A program made the translations under genes and the position numbers. The notes under the pieces were generated by a model, which ran no database searches, was not told the origin of the DNA, and saw nothing but the letters and a program-made list of their open reading frames with translations. Of a stretch of 64,000 bases of DNA, positions 44,642-56,870 are shown one piece after another; within the stretch, counting starts at the first letter, position 1, and the number at the start of each line of letters is the position of its first letter. The DNA is from Phenylobacterium sp. GTDB lineage: Bacteria; Pseudomonadota; Alphaproteobacteria; Caulobacterales; Caulobacteraceae. The DNA lies in NCBI RefSeq assembly GCF_030651185.1, contig NZ_JAUSCJ010000013.1, forward strand, positions 124,001-188,000. Direction: 5' to 3'.

Positions 44642-45544
44642 ATGCCCCAGATCACCGCCAACGGCATCCCCCTCGAATACGCCGTCTACGGCCCGGAAAA
44701 GGGCGAGGCCGTCCTGCTGATCATGGGCTTCGGGGCCCAGATGACCCGCTGGTCGCCGCAGTTCATCCGCGAACTCACCAACCGGGGCTACCGTGTCATC
44801 GTCCACGACAACCGCGACGTCGGCCTCTCCCACCGGTTCGAAGAGCATGGCGAGCCCGACATGACCGCGATCTACACCGCCCTGATGAGCGGCCAGACGC
44901 CGGAGGCGCCCTATCACCTCGACGACATGGCCCGCGACAGCGTCGGCCTGCTGGAGGTTCTGGGGATCGAGCGCGCCCACATCGTCGGGGCGTCGATGGG
45001 CGGCATGATCGCCCAGCTGGTGGCGGCCAACCATCCGGAGAGGACCCTCTCCCTGGTCTCGATCATGTCCACCACCGGCAATCCCGCGCTGCCGCCGGCC
45101 AAGGCCGAGGCCATGGCGGCGCTCACCAAGCCGGGGATCGATCCGGCGGTGGATATGGACAAGCATGTGTGGAGCGGGTTGGAGAGTTCGAAGGTGATCG
45201 GCAGCCCCGACTACCCGACTCCGGACGAGATCCAGATCGAGCGTATCCGCGCCGACGCCCGCCGCGCCTACTATCCGGTGGGCCGCGCGCGCCAGATGGC
45301 CGCCGTCGTCGCCTGCGGCGACCGCCGTCCGCTGCTGGCCAGGATCACCGCGCCCACCGTGGTGATCCACGGCGAGGCCGATCCGCTGGTTCCGGTGGAG
45401 GGCGGCCAGGACACCGCGTCCTCAATTCCGGGCGCGGAGCTTCACACCATCCCCGGCATGGGCCACGACCTGCCGCACCAGCTCATCCCGCGCATCGCCG
45501 ACCTCATCGAACGGGCCACGTCGCGGGCGCGAGAGAGCGCTTAG
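44642..45544 (+). CDS. Alpha/beta hydrolase
   Basis: A 300-residue alpha/beta hydrolase. The nucleophile is a serine in IVGASMGGMIAQLVA (about residue 119), the acid is likely in VVIHGEADPLVPVEGG and the histidine in IPGMGHDLP. The substrate is unknown; the sequence resembles the group annotated as haloperoxidase/esterase-like hydrolases. GGGAGGG is just before the ATG at 44642, which fixes the start. The TAG stop (45542-45544) lies inside the terminal arm of the repeat that follows. Confidence 0.88.
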   Translation: MPQITANGIPLEYAVYGPEKGEAVLLIMGFGAQMTRWSPQFIRELTNRGYRVIVHDNRDVGLSHRFEEHGEPDMTAIYTALMSGQTPEAPYHLDDMARDSVGLLEVLGIERAHIVGASMGGMIAQLVAANHPERTLSLVSIMSTTGNPALPPAKAEAMAALTKPGIDPAVDMDKHVWSGLESSKVIGSPDYPTPDEIQIERIRADARRAYYPVGRARQMAAVVACGDRRPLLARITAPTVVIHGEADPLVPVEGGQDTASSIPGAELHTIPGMGHDLPHQLIPRIADLIERATSRARESA

Positions 45545-45647
45545 AGCGTTTCCCGCCTGACTTGTATCAAGTCAGGCGGTCAGGAAGAGCGACCAGGTTA
45601 GGAATCTAGAGCCCCGTTTCGATTCATTCGAAACGGGAACAGCTCTA
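45542..45647. repeat. Family C structured repeat with central GANTC site and built-in stop codons
   Basis: A 106-bp element with outer arms TAGAGC (45542-45547) and GCTCTA (45642-45647). It holds a 12-base-pair hairpin CCGCCTGACTTG-TAT-CAAGTCAGGCGG (45553-45579) and a ten-base-pair hairpin CCCGTTTCGA / TCGAAACGGG (45613-45637) with GATTC across its loop (45621-45625), plus GAATC at 45602-45606. The TAG of the left arm is the stop of the hydrolase, and the CTA of the right arm is the stop of the minus-strand gene. Confidence 0.85.
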
Positions 45648-45815
45648 GGCCGCTATCGGCTTCGCCGCCGGCAGCCGGTCCAGCAGGGCGAAGACCGGCC
45701 AGAACAGCACCAGCAGCACCAAGGCCACGGCGTTGGCGACCTCGACCAGCAGCATCGGCGCCCAATGGTCGAAGAACGGGTCCGAGGTCTCTGCCTCAAG
45801 GGCTTCAAGGGTCAT
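45645..45815 (-). CDS. Small single-helix membrane protein
   Basis: A 56-residue protein. An acidic N-terminus (MTLEALEAETSDPFFDHW) precedes one membrane helix at about residues 22-44 (LLVEVANAVALVLLVLFWPV). AAGGAG is eight bases before the ATG at 45815, an excellent ribosome site that supports expression; longer starts in the same frame lack one. The TAG stop is supplied by the family C repeat. No known domain. Confidence 0.65.
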   Translation of the reverse strand: MTLEALEAETSDPFFDHWAPMLLVEVANAVALVLLVLFWPVFALLDRLPAAKPIAA

Positions 45816-46067
45816 GGTCGTCTCCTTCAGGCGAACCGGCGTGGAGACCGCAGGTCCAGCCAAGTCCAGCGCAAGAGCAGGGCCAGCCGCCCCGTCGGCA
45901 CATGCCCCGTGGGATGAAACTTCGGGCGTTCGACATATCCTGCTGGGCGAGTGCCGGCCCTGGGCGGGCGGGCGGCGTCAGGGCCGCGCATCGATTTGGC
46001 ACAGTCTGATCTTCGCTGAACCAGAACGCCCGTCGCGCGCTATAGTCGGAAGCAAGGGAGTCGAGAG

Positions 46068-46532
46068 ATGCGCGATCTGCGGCATGCCGTTTACGGAATG
46101 GCCATCGCCACCGTGGCGGGCCTGATCCTTGGCGGCGCCGCCAAACCCGACCTCCGTGTGATGACCGACCTCGACGGCCCGCAACTGCTCGCGGGCCAGA
46201 GTGGTGAGCGGCTCGGCCCCGGCTTCCAGCAGACGGCCAGTTGGACCAGCTATGGCGGCCAGGTCCCCGACTACGTGATCGGCACCGACTGGACCCAGCC
46301 CGACCACCCCGTGGAGATGGCTCAGGCCGAGCCCCAGCCGGAGCCGGAGCCGGAGCGCGTGAGCTATGCCGATCCGCCGGTCCGCCTGGCGCCTGTAAAG
46401 TATGAGTCGGAGCCCGCCCCTCCGCCCTCCTATCCGTCCATGGGCGGCGACATCCTGGCAGGCCTGCAGGCCGCCCACGCCCCTCCCCCGCTGGACGCGT
46501 CGCCCGAGGAAGCCGCGCCCCCGCCGGCCTAA
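46068..46532 (+). CDS. Hypothetical exported protein with Pro/Glu-rich tail
   Basis: A 154-residue protein. Residues 5-24 ([20 protein letters not shown]) form a signal peptide or anchor. The middle ([24 protein letters not shown]) is unassigned, and the C-terminal half is low complexity ([38 protein letters not shown]). AGGGAG before the ATG at 46068 supports it. A promoter-like CTATAG lies about 28 bases upstream. It precedes prmA by 40 bases. I do not recognise the family. Confidence 0.6.
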   Translation: MRDLRHAVYGMAIATVAGLILGGAAKPDLRVMTDLDGPQLLAGQSGERLGPGFQQTASWTSYGGQVPDYVIGTDWTQPDHPVEMAQAEPQPEPEPERVSYADPPVRLAPVKYESEPAPPPSYPSMGGDILAGLQAAHAPPPLDASPEEAAPPPA

Positions 46533-46572
46533 GCTCTCGCCTTTCGGCGTCCGCGCCTCTAGACGGATGCGC

Positions 46573-47439
46573 ATGACGACAGACGCCGTTCAGATCATCG
46601 CCCGTGGCCCCCGCGCCGTGGCCGAAGCCGCCGCAGAAGCCATCGACGCCGATCCCATGCTGGAGGGCGTCACCTATTCCATCCTGGAGGAGGACGAGGA
46701 TCGCGACGTCTGGCGCATCGACGCCTTCCCGACCACCGACGATGAGAGCCGGGACTTCGCCGCCGCCCTGGCCGGCTATCCTCAGCTCAAGGTGCTGGTG
46801 GAGAAACTGGCCGACGCCGACTGGCTGGCCATGGCGCTTTCGGGCCTGCCGCCGGTGCGGGCCGGACGCTTCTTCGTCTATGGCGCCCACGACAAGGGCC
46901 GCGCCCCGGTCAACGCCGTCAACCTGCGCATCGAGGCGGGCGCCGCCTTCGGCACCGGTCACCACGGCACCACCGTCGGCTGCCTTCAGGCCTATCACGA
47001 CCTGCTGAAGGCCCACCGCTACGAACGCGTGCTGGATGTCGGCGCGGGCACGGGCGTCCTGGCGATCGCTGCGGCCCGCACCGGCACGCCCATCGCGGTC
47101 GGCACCGACATCGACGCCCCCTCGGTCCGCATCGCCGGCGAGAACGCCACCCTCAACAAGGCCAAGGTGCGCTTCCTGCACGCCTCGGGCCTCGGCCACG
47201 CCTCGGTCCGGGAGAAGGCGCCCTACGACCTGGTGTTCGCCAACATCCTGGCCCCGCCGCTGGTGGCCCTCTCCCACGACATCAAGCTGGCCCTGAAGCC
47301 GGGCGGCGTCGCCATCCTCTCAGGCCTGCTGCGCACCCAGGAGCGCCGGGTGCTGGCCGCCTACCGCTCCAAGGGCTTCACCCTGGTCCGCCGCATCCAC
47401 CGCGACGCCTGGGCCACCCTGGTGATCAAGCGGAACTAG
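46573..47439 (+). CDS. prmA: Ribosomal protein L11 methyltransferase PrmA-like
   Basis: A 288-residue protein methyltransferase that trimethylates lysines of ribosomal protein L11. The N-terminal substrate-recognition domain runs to about residue 105. The SAM-binding motif [14 protein letters not shown] is near residue 155, [16 protein letters not shown] follows, and FANILAPPL is motif IV, with NILA replacing the NPPY of other families. [10 protein letters not shown] before the motif is a PrmA hallmark. Two in-frame ATGs, 46567 and 46573, are possible; 46573 is preferred for the GGA six bases upstream. Confidence 0.92.
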   Translation: MTTDAVQIIARGPRAVAEAAAEAIDADPMLEGVTYSILEEDEDRDVWRIDAFPTTDDESRDFAAALAGYPQLKVLVEKLADADWLAMALSGLPPVRAGRFFVYGAHDKGRAPVNAVNLRIEAGAAFGTGHHGTTVGCLQAYHDLLKAHRYERVLDVGAGTGVLAIAAARTGTPIAVGTDIDAPSVRIAGENATLNKAKVRFLHASGLGHASVREKAPYDLVFANILAPPLVALSHDIKLALKPGGVAILSGLLRTQERRVLAAYRSKGFTLVRRIHRDAWATLVIKRN

Positions 47440-47507
47440 GAACTGGCGGGAGCGAGCGGCGTTCTCGCCTCGACGGTGGTCTTCACCGCCGATTTTGAGG
47501 ACGCACC

Positions 47508-47942
47508 ATGAGCAATCCCAACGACCCCTATGTCGAAAAGACCGTCGTCGAACAGCCGGCCACGGTTCGCACGGAATACAGCGCCGCGCCCGCCTCCAGC
47601 GGCTCCAGCAACGCCGGCTGGTGGATCGCCGCCCTGGTGGCCGTGGTCGCCATCGTCGGCCTGGTCTTCATGTTCAACAACAACGCCACCTCGACCGACC
47701 TGCAGGCCGCGACCGACGCCGGCCGTAGCGAGGCGATGATGGAGACCGCCACCAGCCAGGCGCAGACCGCCGCCCAAGCCGCCAGCGAAGCCTCGGCCAA
47801 CGCCGCCTCCAGCATGGCCGGCGCGACCCAGGCCGCCGCCGACAGCGCCCGCAACGCCGCCGACCGCACGGCCGAGGCGGCCCAGGACAGCGCCGCCGCC
47901 GCGACGGACGCGGCTCAGGACGCCACCGGCGCGCCCCAGTAG
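47508..47942 (+). CDS. Alanine-rich single-helix membrane protein
   Basis: A 144-residue protein. A polar 37-residue N-terminus precedes one membrane helix (about 38-56, GWWIAALVAVVAIVGLVFMF). After NNNATSTDLQ comes an alanine-rich region of about 80 residues (AQTAAQAASEASANAASSMA; AADSARNAADRTAEAAQDS) that would be a long amphipathic helix of roughly 11-residue periodicity, as in LEA-like or coiled-coil proteins. GAGGA lies seven bases before the ATG. Possibly an envelope stress or spacer protein; no assigned family. Confidence 0.72.
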   Translation: MSNPNDPYVEKTVVEQPATVRTEYSAAPASSGSSNAGWWIAALVAVVAIVGLVFMFNNNATSTDLQAATDAGRSEAMMETATSQAQTAAQAASEASANAASSMAGATQAAADSARNAADRTAEAAQDSAAAATDAAQDATGAPQ

Positions 47943-47959
47943 GGCGAACGGAGGGGCGG

Positions 47960-48499
47960 TCAGACGATCTGTGTGACCGCCCCATCCAGTCCCATCAGAC
48001 CAAGCTCAACCTCCATGTGGGGGTGCTTGGTCGTGACCTGGGATCGCAGGGCGTAGAGCTGCTTCACGTGGCTCTTGAACTCGGTGTCGGCGTCCTTCAC
48101 CGCCGCCTCCCCCAGCACCAGCTTGTAGGCGCCGCAGTCGCGGTGATCGATCACCATCAAGCGATGGACCTGGTGCAGTTGCACCGCGAGGTCGAGGTGG
48201 GCCCAGAAGACCTCGTTCCACACCGCGTACTTGTCGTTCAAGGCGCCGAGGGACGCACCCGCCAGGATCATGTGATCGTATTTGTGCTTCAGACCGCGAG
48301 CGGTCATGTAGTGCTCGACCTCGCTGTTGAGCCGGTAGTCCATGCAGGTCAGCAGCAGGGCCTCACAGTGCCCGCCGGCCCGCGACACCCCTGGCTTCAA
48401 GCCGGCGTTGAGCAGAACCCCGCCTCCCAGCGCCATGGCGCCCATCACCCCGCGACGGGATAGTTGAGGCCAGTTGGCATGTTTGGAACAACAGGTCAT
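47960..48499 (-). CDS. Carbonic anhydrase-like zinc protein with Tat-type N-terminus
   Basis: A 179-residue protein. The N-terminus holds SRRGVMGAMALGGGVLL, which fits a twin-arginine signal. The body keeps the beta-carbonic anhydrase metal site: LLTCMDYRL (Cys and the Asp-Arg pair) and DHRDCGAYK (His and Cys with two residues between). Other beta-CA landmarks, such as the NAGN-type loop and GGxVA helix, are weak or missing, so it may be a distant relative with another activity. The ATG at 48499 has GGAG eight bases before it; the open frame is longer but lacks a site. Confidence 0.75.
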   Translation of the reverse strand: MTCCSKHANWPQLSRRGVMGAMALGGGVLLNAGLKPGVSRAGGHCEALLLTCMDYRLNSEVEHYMTARGLKHKYDHMILAGASLGALNDKYAVWNEVFWAHLDLAVQLHQVHRLMVIDHRDCGAYKLVLGEAAVKDADTEFKSHVKQLYALRSQVTTKHPHMEVELGLMGLDGAVTQIV

Positions 48500-48569
48500 G
48501 GGCGGTCTCCGAGCGCTTGAGCTGAGGGAGCTTGCCGCGAGGCGCTTAACCAAACCCTCTGGTCAAGCT

Positions 48570-48911
48570 TTACGCCACGATGGAATGGGCTTCCAGCGCC
48601 GCGATCCAGTGTCGCAGGCGCGCCTTCAGCCAGTCCTCCTTGCCGATCGGGCCGAGGTCCTCCTCCGGGGTTTCCACCACCGAATAGGTGAAGGCGTCCG
48701 CGCCGTGGGCGGTCCAGGCGGCCTGCATCGCCTTGTTGCGATGGGACCCCATCTTGAGGCCCAGGAGCGCGGCGTTCGCCGCCCCGTCCAGATTGCGGCT
48801 CAGGCCCAGCCAGGTCTCGCCGGTCGGCTCGCAGCGCAGGCTGAAGATCCCGACGGAGACCTTCCGCTCCTTGTAGGCGCGGGCGATGTCGCGGCGTTGC
48901 TGCTTGTCCAC
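48570..48911 (-). CDS. GIY-YIG nuclease family protein
   Basis: A 113-residue protein with a degenerate GIY-YIG core: VGIFSLRCEPTGETWLGLSRNLDG near residues 20-43 and GSHRNKAMQAAWTAHGADAF later. This variant is common in alphaproteobacteria and is annotated as GIY-YIG nuclease, but the first tyrosine is Phe and YIG reads WLG, so nuclease activity is uncertain. The start is GTG at 48911 with AAGGA seven bases upstream. It is a single gene. Confidence 0.78.
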   Translation of the reverse strand: MDKQQRRDIARAYKERKVSVGIFSLRCEPTGETWLGLSRNLDGAANAALLGLKMGSHRNKAMQAAWTAHGADAFTYSVVETPEEDLGPIGKEDWLKARLRHWIAALEAHSIVA

Positions 48912-48983
48912 GGTCTGATCCTTGGTTTGGAGGCGGGCCTTGTAACGCCTGGACCCGCCCCCGTCAATTATACCCGGATATAA

Positions 48984-49538
48984 TTAGCAGTTCCCGGCCC
49001 GCCATTCCTCCGCCAGCAGGCCGTAGACATAGCTGTCGCGCCAGCCGTCATGGGCCTGGGTATTCTTCAGCAGATGGCCTTCGCGACGCATCCCCAACTT
49101 CTCCATGATCAAGTAGGAGCCATGGTTGCGGACGTCACAGGTGGCCCAGATGCGGTGGTGGCCCAGCTCCGTGAAGGCGATCCTGGCCAGCGCCCGGGCG
49201 GCCTCGGTCCCATAGCCCTTCCCCCAGGCGCCGCGGCTATAGCAGTAGCCGAACGAACTGTTGTCGGTGTTGGCGTCGTGCAGGGAGACCACCCCGATCA
49301 TCTCGCCCGTCGCCCTCACCTCGACCGCCAGGTCCAGCTGCTCCCGCGGCCAGGTCTTCTGCCGTTCGAGGTGGCGGTCCAGCACCTCGCGGGTGACCTC
49401 CAGGGTGTTGGGGCCCCAGGTCATGTAGCGGATGACCTCCGGGTCGGTGGCGTAGGCGTGGATGGGGTCGAAGTCCGCCTCGCGGAAGTCGCGCAGCAGC
49501 AGTCGCTCGGTCTCGATGGGAAGCCAGGGTGGGGTCAT
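48984..49538 (-). CDS. GNAT N-acetyltransferase (RimJ/RimL-like)
   Basis: A 184-residue GNAT enzyme of the RimJ/RimL subgroup that would acetylate an N-terminus or a small amine with acetyl-CoA. It opens ETERLLLRDFREADF, with the acetyl-CoA loop RGAWGKGYGTEAARALARIAF and the C-terminal NHGSYLIMEKLGMRREGHL. The ATG at 49538 has GGAG six bases upstream; a TTG six codons further out is the open-frame start. The ATG is the exact partner of a plus-strand ATG at 49537 (CATG), see the small frame there. Confidence 0.9.
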   Translation of the reverse strand: MTPPWLPIETERLLLRDFREADFDPIHAYATDPEVIRYMTWGPNTLEVTREVLDRHLERQKTWPREQLDLAVEVRATGEMIGVVSLHDANTDNSSFGYCYSRGAWGKGYGTEAARALARIAFTELGHHRIWATCDVRNHGSYLIMEKLGMRREGHLLKNTQAHDGWRDSYVYGLLAEEWRAGNC

Positions 49539-49719
49539 GGAACGCTCCGATTTCAAGAAGGATCGGACGGGTTCCCGGTCTCTCCAGACCCCGGCCGATA
49601 TGGGCGGGGTCTGGTTCGAAGACGCTCTAGCTCAAGGCAGGCGCGTCCGAACGACCCCGAGGGGACCGCTGGAATTGCTGCTAGCCGAGGCGAAGGCGCG
49701 AACCATGGGTGATTTGTAG
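49537..49719 (+). CDS. Doubtful small ORF in the GNAT / aminopeptidase P gap
   Basis: A 60-codon frame starting MERSDFKKDRTGSRS and ending EAKARTMGDL. It lies in the 249-base gap between the GNAT start and the aminopeptidase P start. Third-position GC is lower than in real neighbours and no ribosome site is seen, so it may be a chance frame; the ending LELLLAEAKAR looks helix-like. I do not recognise it. Confidence 0.2.
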   Translation: MERSDFKKDRTGSRSLQTPADMGGVWFEDALAQGRRVRTTPRGPLELLLAEAKARTMGDL

Positions 49720-49787
49720 CCGAGCTTTGCTTCAAACCGCAAGCTTCGGCCCTTTGCGGCCGCGCCCCGAACGGCTTACATGCCACC

Positions 49788-51602
49788 ATGCGCCAGACCT
49801 TCGAAGAAACCACCGACCGTTCCTTCGGCCCCCGCCACGTGCCGCTGATCCGTCAGGCCATGGCTGCGCAGGGGTTGGACGGCTTCCTCGTGCCGCACGA
49901 GGACGAGCACCAGAACGAGTATCTGCCGGAGGCCAATGACCGGCTGGCCTGGGCCACCGGCTTCACCGGTTCGGCCGGGGCGGCGGTGATCCTCAAGGAC
50001 CGCGCCGCCGTCTTTGTCGACGGCCGCTACACCCTGCAGGTCCGCGACCAGGTGGACGAAGGCACCTTCGAGATCCGCGACCTGGTGGAGGGCGGCGTGC
50101 CCGCCTACCTGGAGACCGCCACGGCCAAGGGCCAGGTGGTCGGCTATGACCCCCGCCTGCACAGCCCCGACGCCCTGCATCACCTGATGGCCGCCGCCGC
50201 CCGCGCCGGCGCGCAGTTGAAGGCGGTCGCCGCCAATCCCCTGGATCAGGCCTGGGGCGCGCAGCGTCCCGCCCCGCCCACCGCCCTGGTGGTGGCCCAC
50301 CCCCTGGAACATTCCGGCGAGGAGTCCGCCGACAAACGCGCCCGCATCGGCAAGACCCTGGCCGCCAGGGGCGCCGACGCCACGGTCCTGACCGCGCCCT
50401 CCTCTATCGCGTGGCTGTTCAATGTGCGCGGCGGCGACGTGATCCGCTCGCCTCTGCCGCTGTCCCAGGCCATCCTCAACAAGGACGGCACGGCCCGCCT
50501 GTTCCTCGATCCCGCCAAGGTCACCGCCGACCTGCCGACCTGGCTCGGCAACCAGGTGACCCTGGAAGCCCCCGACGACCTGCCGGGCGCTCTGGCCGAC
50601 CTGAAGGGCAAGCGCGTCCTGGTGGACCCGGCACTCTCCTCGGCCTGGTACTTCGAAGCCCTGGCACAGGCCGGCGCCGAGGTCGTGCGCGGCGAGGACC
50701 CCTGCGCCCTGCCCCGCGCCACCAAGAACCCGGTGGAAATCGCGGGAACCACAGAAGCCCATGCCCGCGACGGAGTGGCCCTGGCCCGCTTCCTCCACTG
50801 GCTGGCCACCGAGGCCCAGACCAGCCTGCCTGACGAGGTCGAGGTGGTCACCAAGCTGGAGAGCTTCCGCGAGGAGACCGGGGCGATGAAGGACCTCTCC
50901 TTCGACACCATCGCCGGCGCGGCCTCCAACGGCGCCATCGTCCACTACCGGCCCACCACGCGGCTGAACAAGAAGACGGTTTCAGGCTCCCTGCTGCTGG
51001 TGGATTCCGGCGCCCAATACCTGGACGGCACCACCGACGTGACCCGCACCGTCGCCATCGGCGATCCGACGCAGGAGATGCGCGAGCGCTTCACCCTGGT
51101 GCTGAAGGGTCACCTGGCGCTCGCGGCCATCCGCTTCCCGGCCGGCACCACAGGCTCGGCCCTCGACATCCTTGCCCGCGCCCCGCTCTGGGCCCGAGGC
51201 CTCGACTTCGACCACGGCACCGGCCACGGAGTCGGCTCTTATCTCGGCGTCCACGAGGGCCCGCAGCGCATCTCAAAGCTCCCCAACTTCGTGGCCCTGC
51301 AGCCCGGCATGATCCTCTCCAACGAGCCCGGCTACTACAAGGAAGGCGCCTACGGCATCCGCATCGAGAACCTGCAGTATGTCACCCAGGCCGCCCCCAT
51401 CCTCGGCGGCGAACGCCCGATGCTCGGCTTCGAAACCCTGACCCTGGCCCCTATCGACCGCCGCCTGATCGAGGTGTCCCTGCTCACCCCCGACGAGCGC
51501 GACCAGCTGGACGCCTACCATGCCCGGGTCCTCGCCGTGGTCGGGCCCCGCGTCGCGGCCGATGTGCGGGCCTGGATGGAAGAGGCCTGCGCGCCGCTCT
51601 AG
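49788..51602 (+). CDS. Xaa-Pro aminopeptidase P (peptidase M24B)
   Basis: A 604-residue three-domain aminopeptidase P that removes the N-terminal residue before proline. Two creatinase-like N-terminal domains (residues about 1-300) precede the pita-bread catalytic domain. The two-metal site is visible: aspartates in LLLVDSGAQYLDGTTDVTRT (near residue 405-418), histidine in DHGTGHGVGSYLGVHE, glutamates in SNEPGYY and FETLTLAP. The length and order match the long APP2 type, not the short PepP. The ATG is at 49788. The last four bases overlap the convergent methyltransferase gene. Confidence 0.94.
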   Translation: MRQTFEETTDRSFGPRHVPLIRQAMAAQGLDGFLVPHEDEHQNEYLPEANDRLAWATGFTGSAGAAVILKDRAAVFVDGRYTLQVRDQVDEGTFEIRDLVEGGVPAYLETATAKGQVVGYDPRLHSPDALHHLMAAAARAGAQLKAVAANPLDQAWGAQRPAPPTALVVAHPLEHSGEESADKRARIGKTLAARGADATVLTAPSSIAWLFNVRGGDVIRSPLPLSQAILNKDGTARLFLDPAKVTADLPTWLGNQVTLEAPDDLPGALADLKGKRVLVDPALSSAWYFEALAQAGAEVVRGEDPCALPRATKNPVEIAGTTEAHARDGVALARFLHWLATEAQTSLPDEVEVVTKLESFREETGAMKDLSFDTIAGAASNGAIVHYRPTTRLNKKTVSGSLLLVDSGAQYLDGTTDVTRTVAIGDPTQEMRERFTLVLKGHLALAAIRFPAGTTGSALDILARAPLWARGLDFDHGTGHGVGSYLGVHEGPQRISKLPNFVALQPGMILSNEPGYYKEGAYGIRIENLQYVTQAAPILGGERPMLGFETLTLAPIDRRLIEVSLLTPDERDQLDAYHARVLAVVGPRVAADVRAWMEEACAPL

Positions 51603-52791
51603 GTGGTCCGCATCCAGAACGACGCGCCATAGAGGTCGACGCCGCTCAGCGGACCTTTCTGCAGCAGCCCCTTGGCCTGGGCCGACAGCGCCGGATCGCG
51701 GCCGATGAACCAGGCCGGGAACAGCACCTCGAAGCGGTCGCCGCCGAACAGCAGGGCGGTGGCCAGCAGATACTGCTCGTTCCACAGTCGCCAGAGATGG
51801 CCGCTCAGATAGTCGTCGGGCAGGTAGATGTCGTGGATGTGGACGATCACCCCGGGCTTCAGTCGCGGCAGGATCTCCAGGAAGAACACCGTGACGTCCG
51901 AACCCTGGAAACTGCGGTGCGAGGAATCCAGGAACAGGATGTCGCCGGCCTCAAGGGCCGAGAACAACGTCAGGTCGACCCGTTCCAGAGGCTGCCGGAT
52001 CACCCGGTCGCAGAGGCCATCGACCTCGCTGCGGGGTTCAGGATCGATCGAGGCGAGCTTGGTCCGAAGACCATAGGTCTGCACGGCGCGGCGCGCGAAC
52101 TTGGTGGAAAGCCCCGAGCCGATCTCCACGAAGCGCTGCGGATCGTGCCGCCGCAGCATCTGGGTCAGCGCCATGGCGTCCAGGGCCGGGAACCAGCTGT
52201 TCAGCCAGAAGGGCGTCGGGTCGTCGTAGTTTCCGCCCAGCGGGATCTGGGCGAAGTCGCCCTGGATCTCTCCCAGTTCCTCGAGGAAGGCTGAGTATCG
52301 GTCCCGCCCCGCGCCGATCTGAGCGGAGAGCTCAGGGTGGGACGGCCGGCCCGAGCCATACCGGACGGTGGCAGTATAGGGGTAGTCCACCATGGTGAAG
52401 CCGTGGACCAGGCGGTCGGGGGAGAGCGAGAGCTGGGCCAGCGGCGGCAGGGCCACCGCCTGCGGATCGGTTCCCAGCAGGCTGACCGCCCGCGCGTGGG
52501 CCTGGGCGGCGGCCTCGCCCTCCCCGACATCGCGCAGCACGATGGAGAGGTCCCACCAGCCGATCTGGACCTCCGGCGCCAGGGCGGTGGCGGCGCGCAG
52601 GCGCTCCAGGGCCGAGCCGCTGTCGCCAAGCTTGTGCTTGGTCACGCCGGCCAGCCGCAGGGCCACGGCGTTCTCCGGCGCCTTAACCACCACCCGGTCG
52701 AAGATCAGCTCGGCCAGGTTCAGCATATGCTCCCGCAGCCGCTGCAGGCCGATCTTCAGCTCGTCCTCAATCGTGGGCGGGGCGTCGGGCA

Positions 52792-52792
<1 letters not shown>
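51599..52792 (-). CDS. TPR-like domain plus class I SAM-dependent methyltransferase
   Basis: A 397-residue protein. Residues about 10-120 are helical and TPR-like (ALRLAGVTKHKLGDSGSALER; WWDLSIVLRDVGEGEAAAQA). Residues 190-350 are a class I methyltransferase: RFVEIGSGLSTKFARRA binds SAM, LASIDPEPR and GDILFLDSSHRSFQGSDVTV follow, and HIHDIYLP is the late acidic motif of the Methyltransf_24-like group often linked to glycan or lipid modification. The ATG overlaps the ligA stop as TGATG, so it is translated with DNA ligase. The target is unknown. Confidence 0.85.
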
Positions 52793-56830
<4,038 letters not shown>

Positions 56831-56870
56831 GGCGGGGAAGATCGCCTGGAATCAGACGCGCTGAAAGCGG

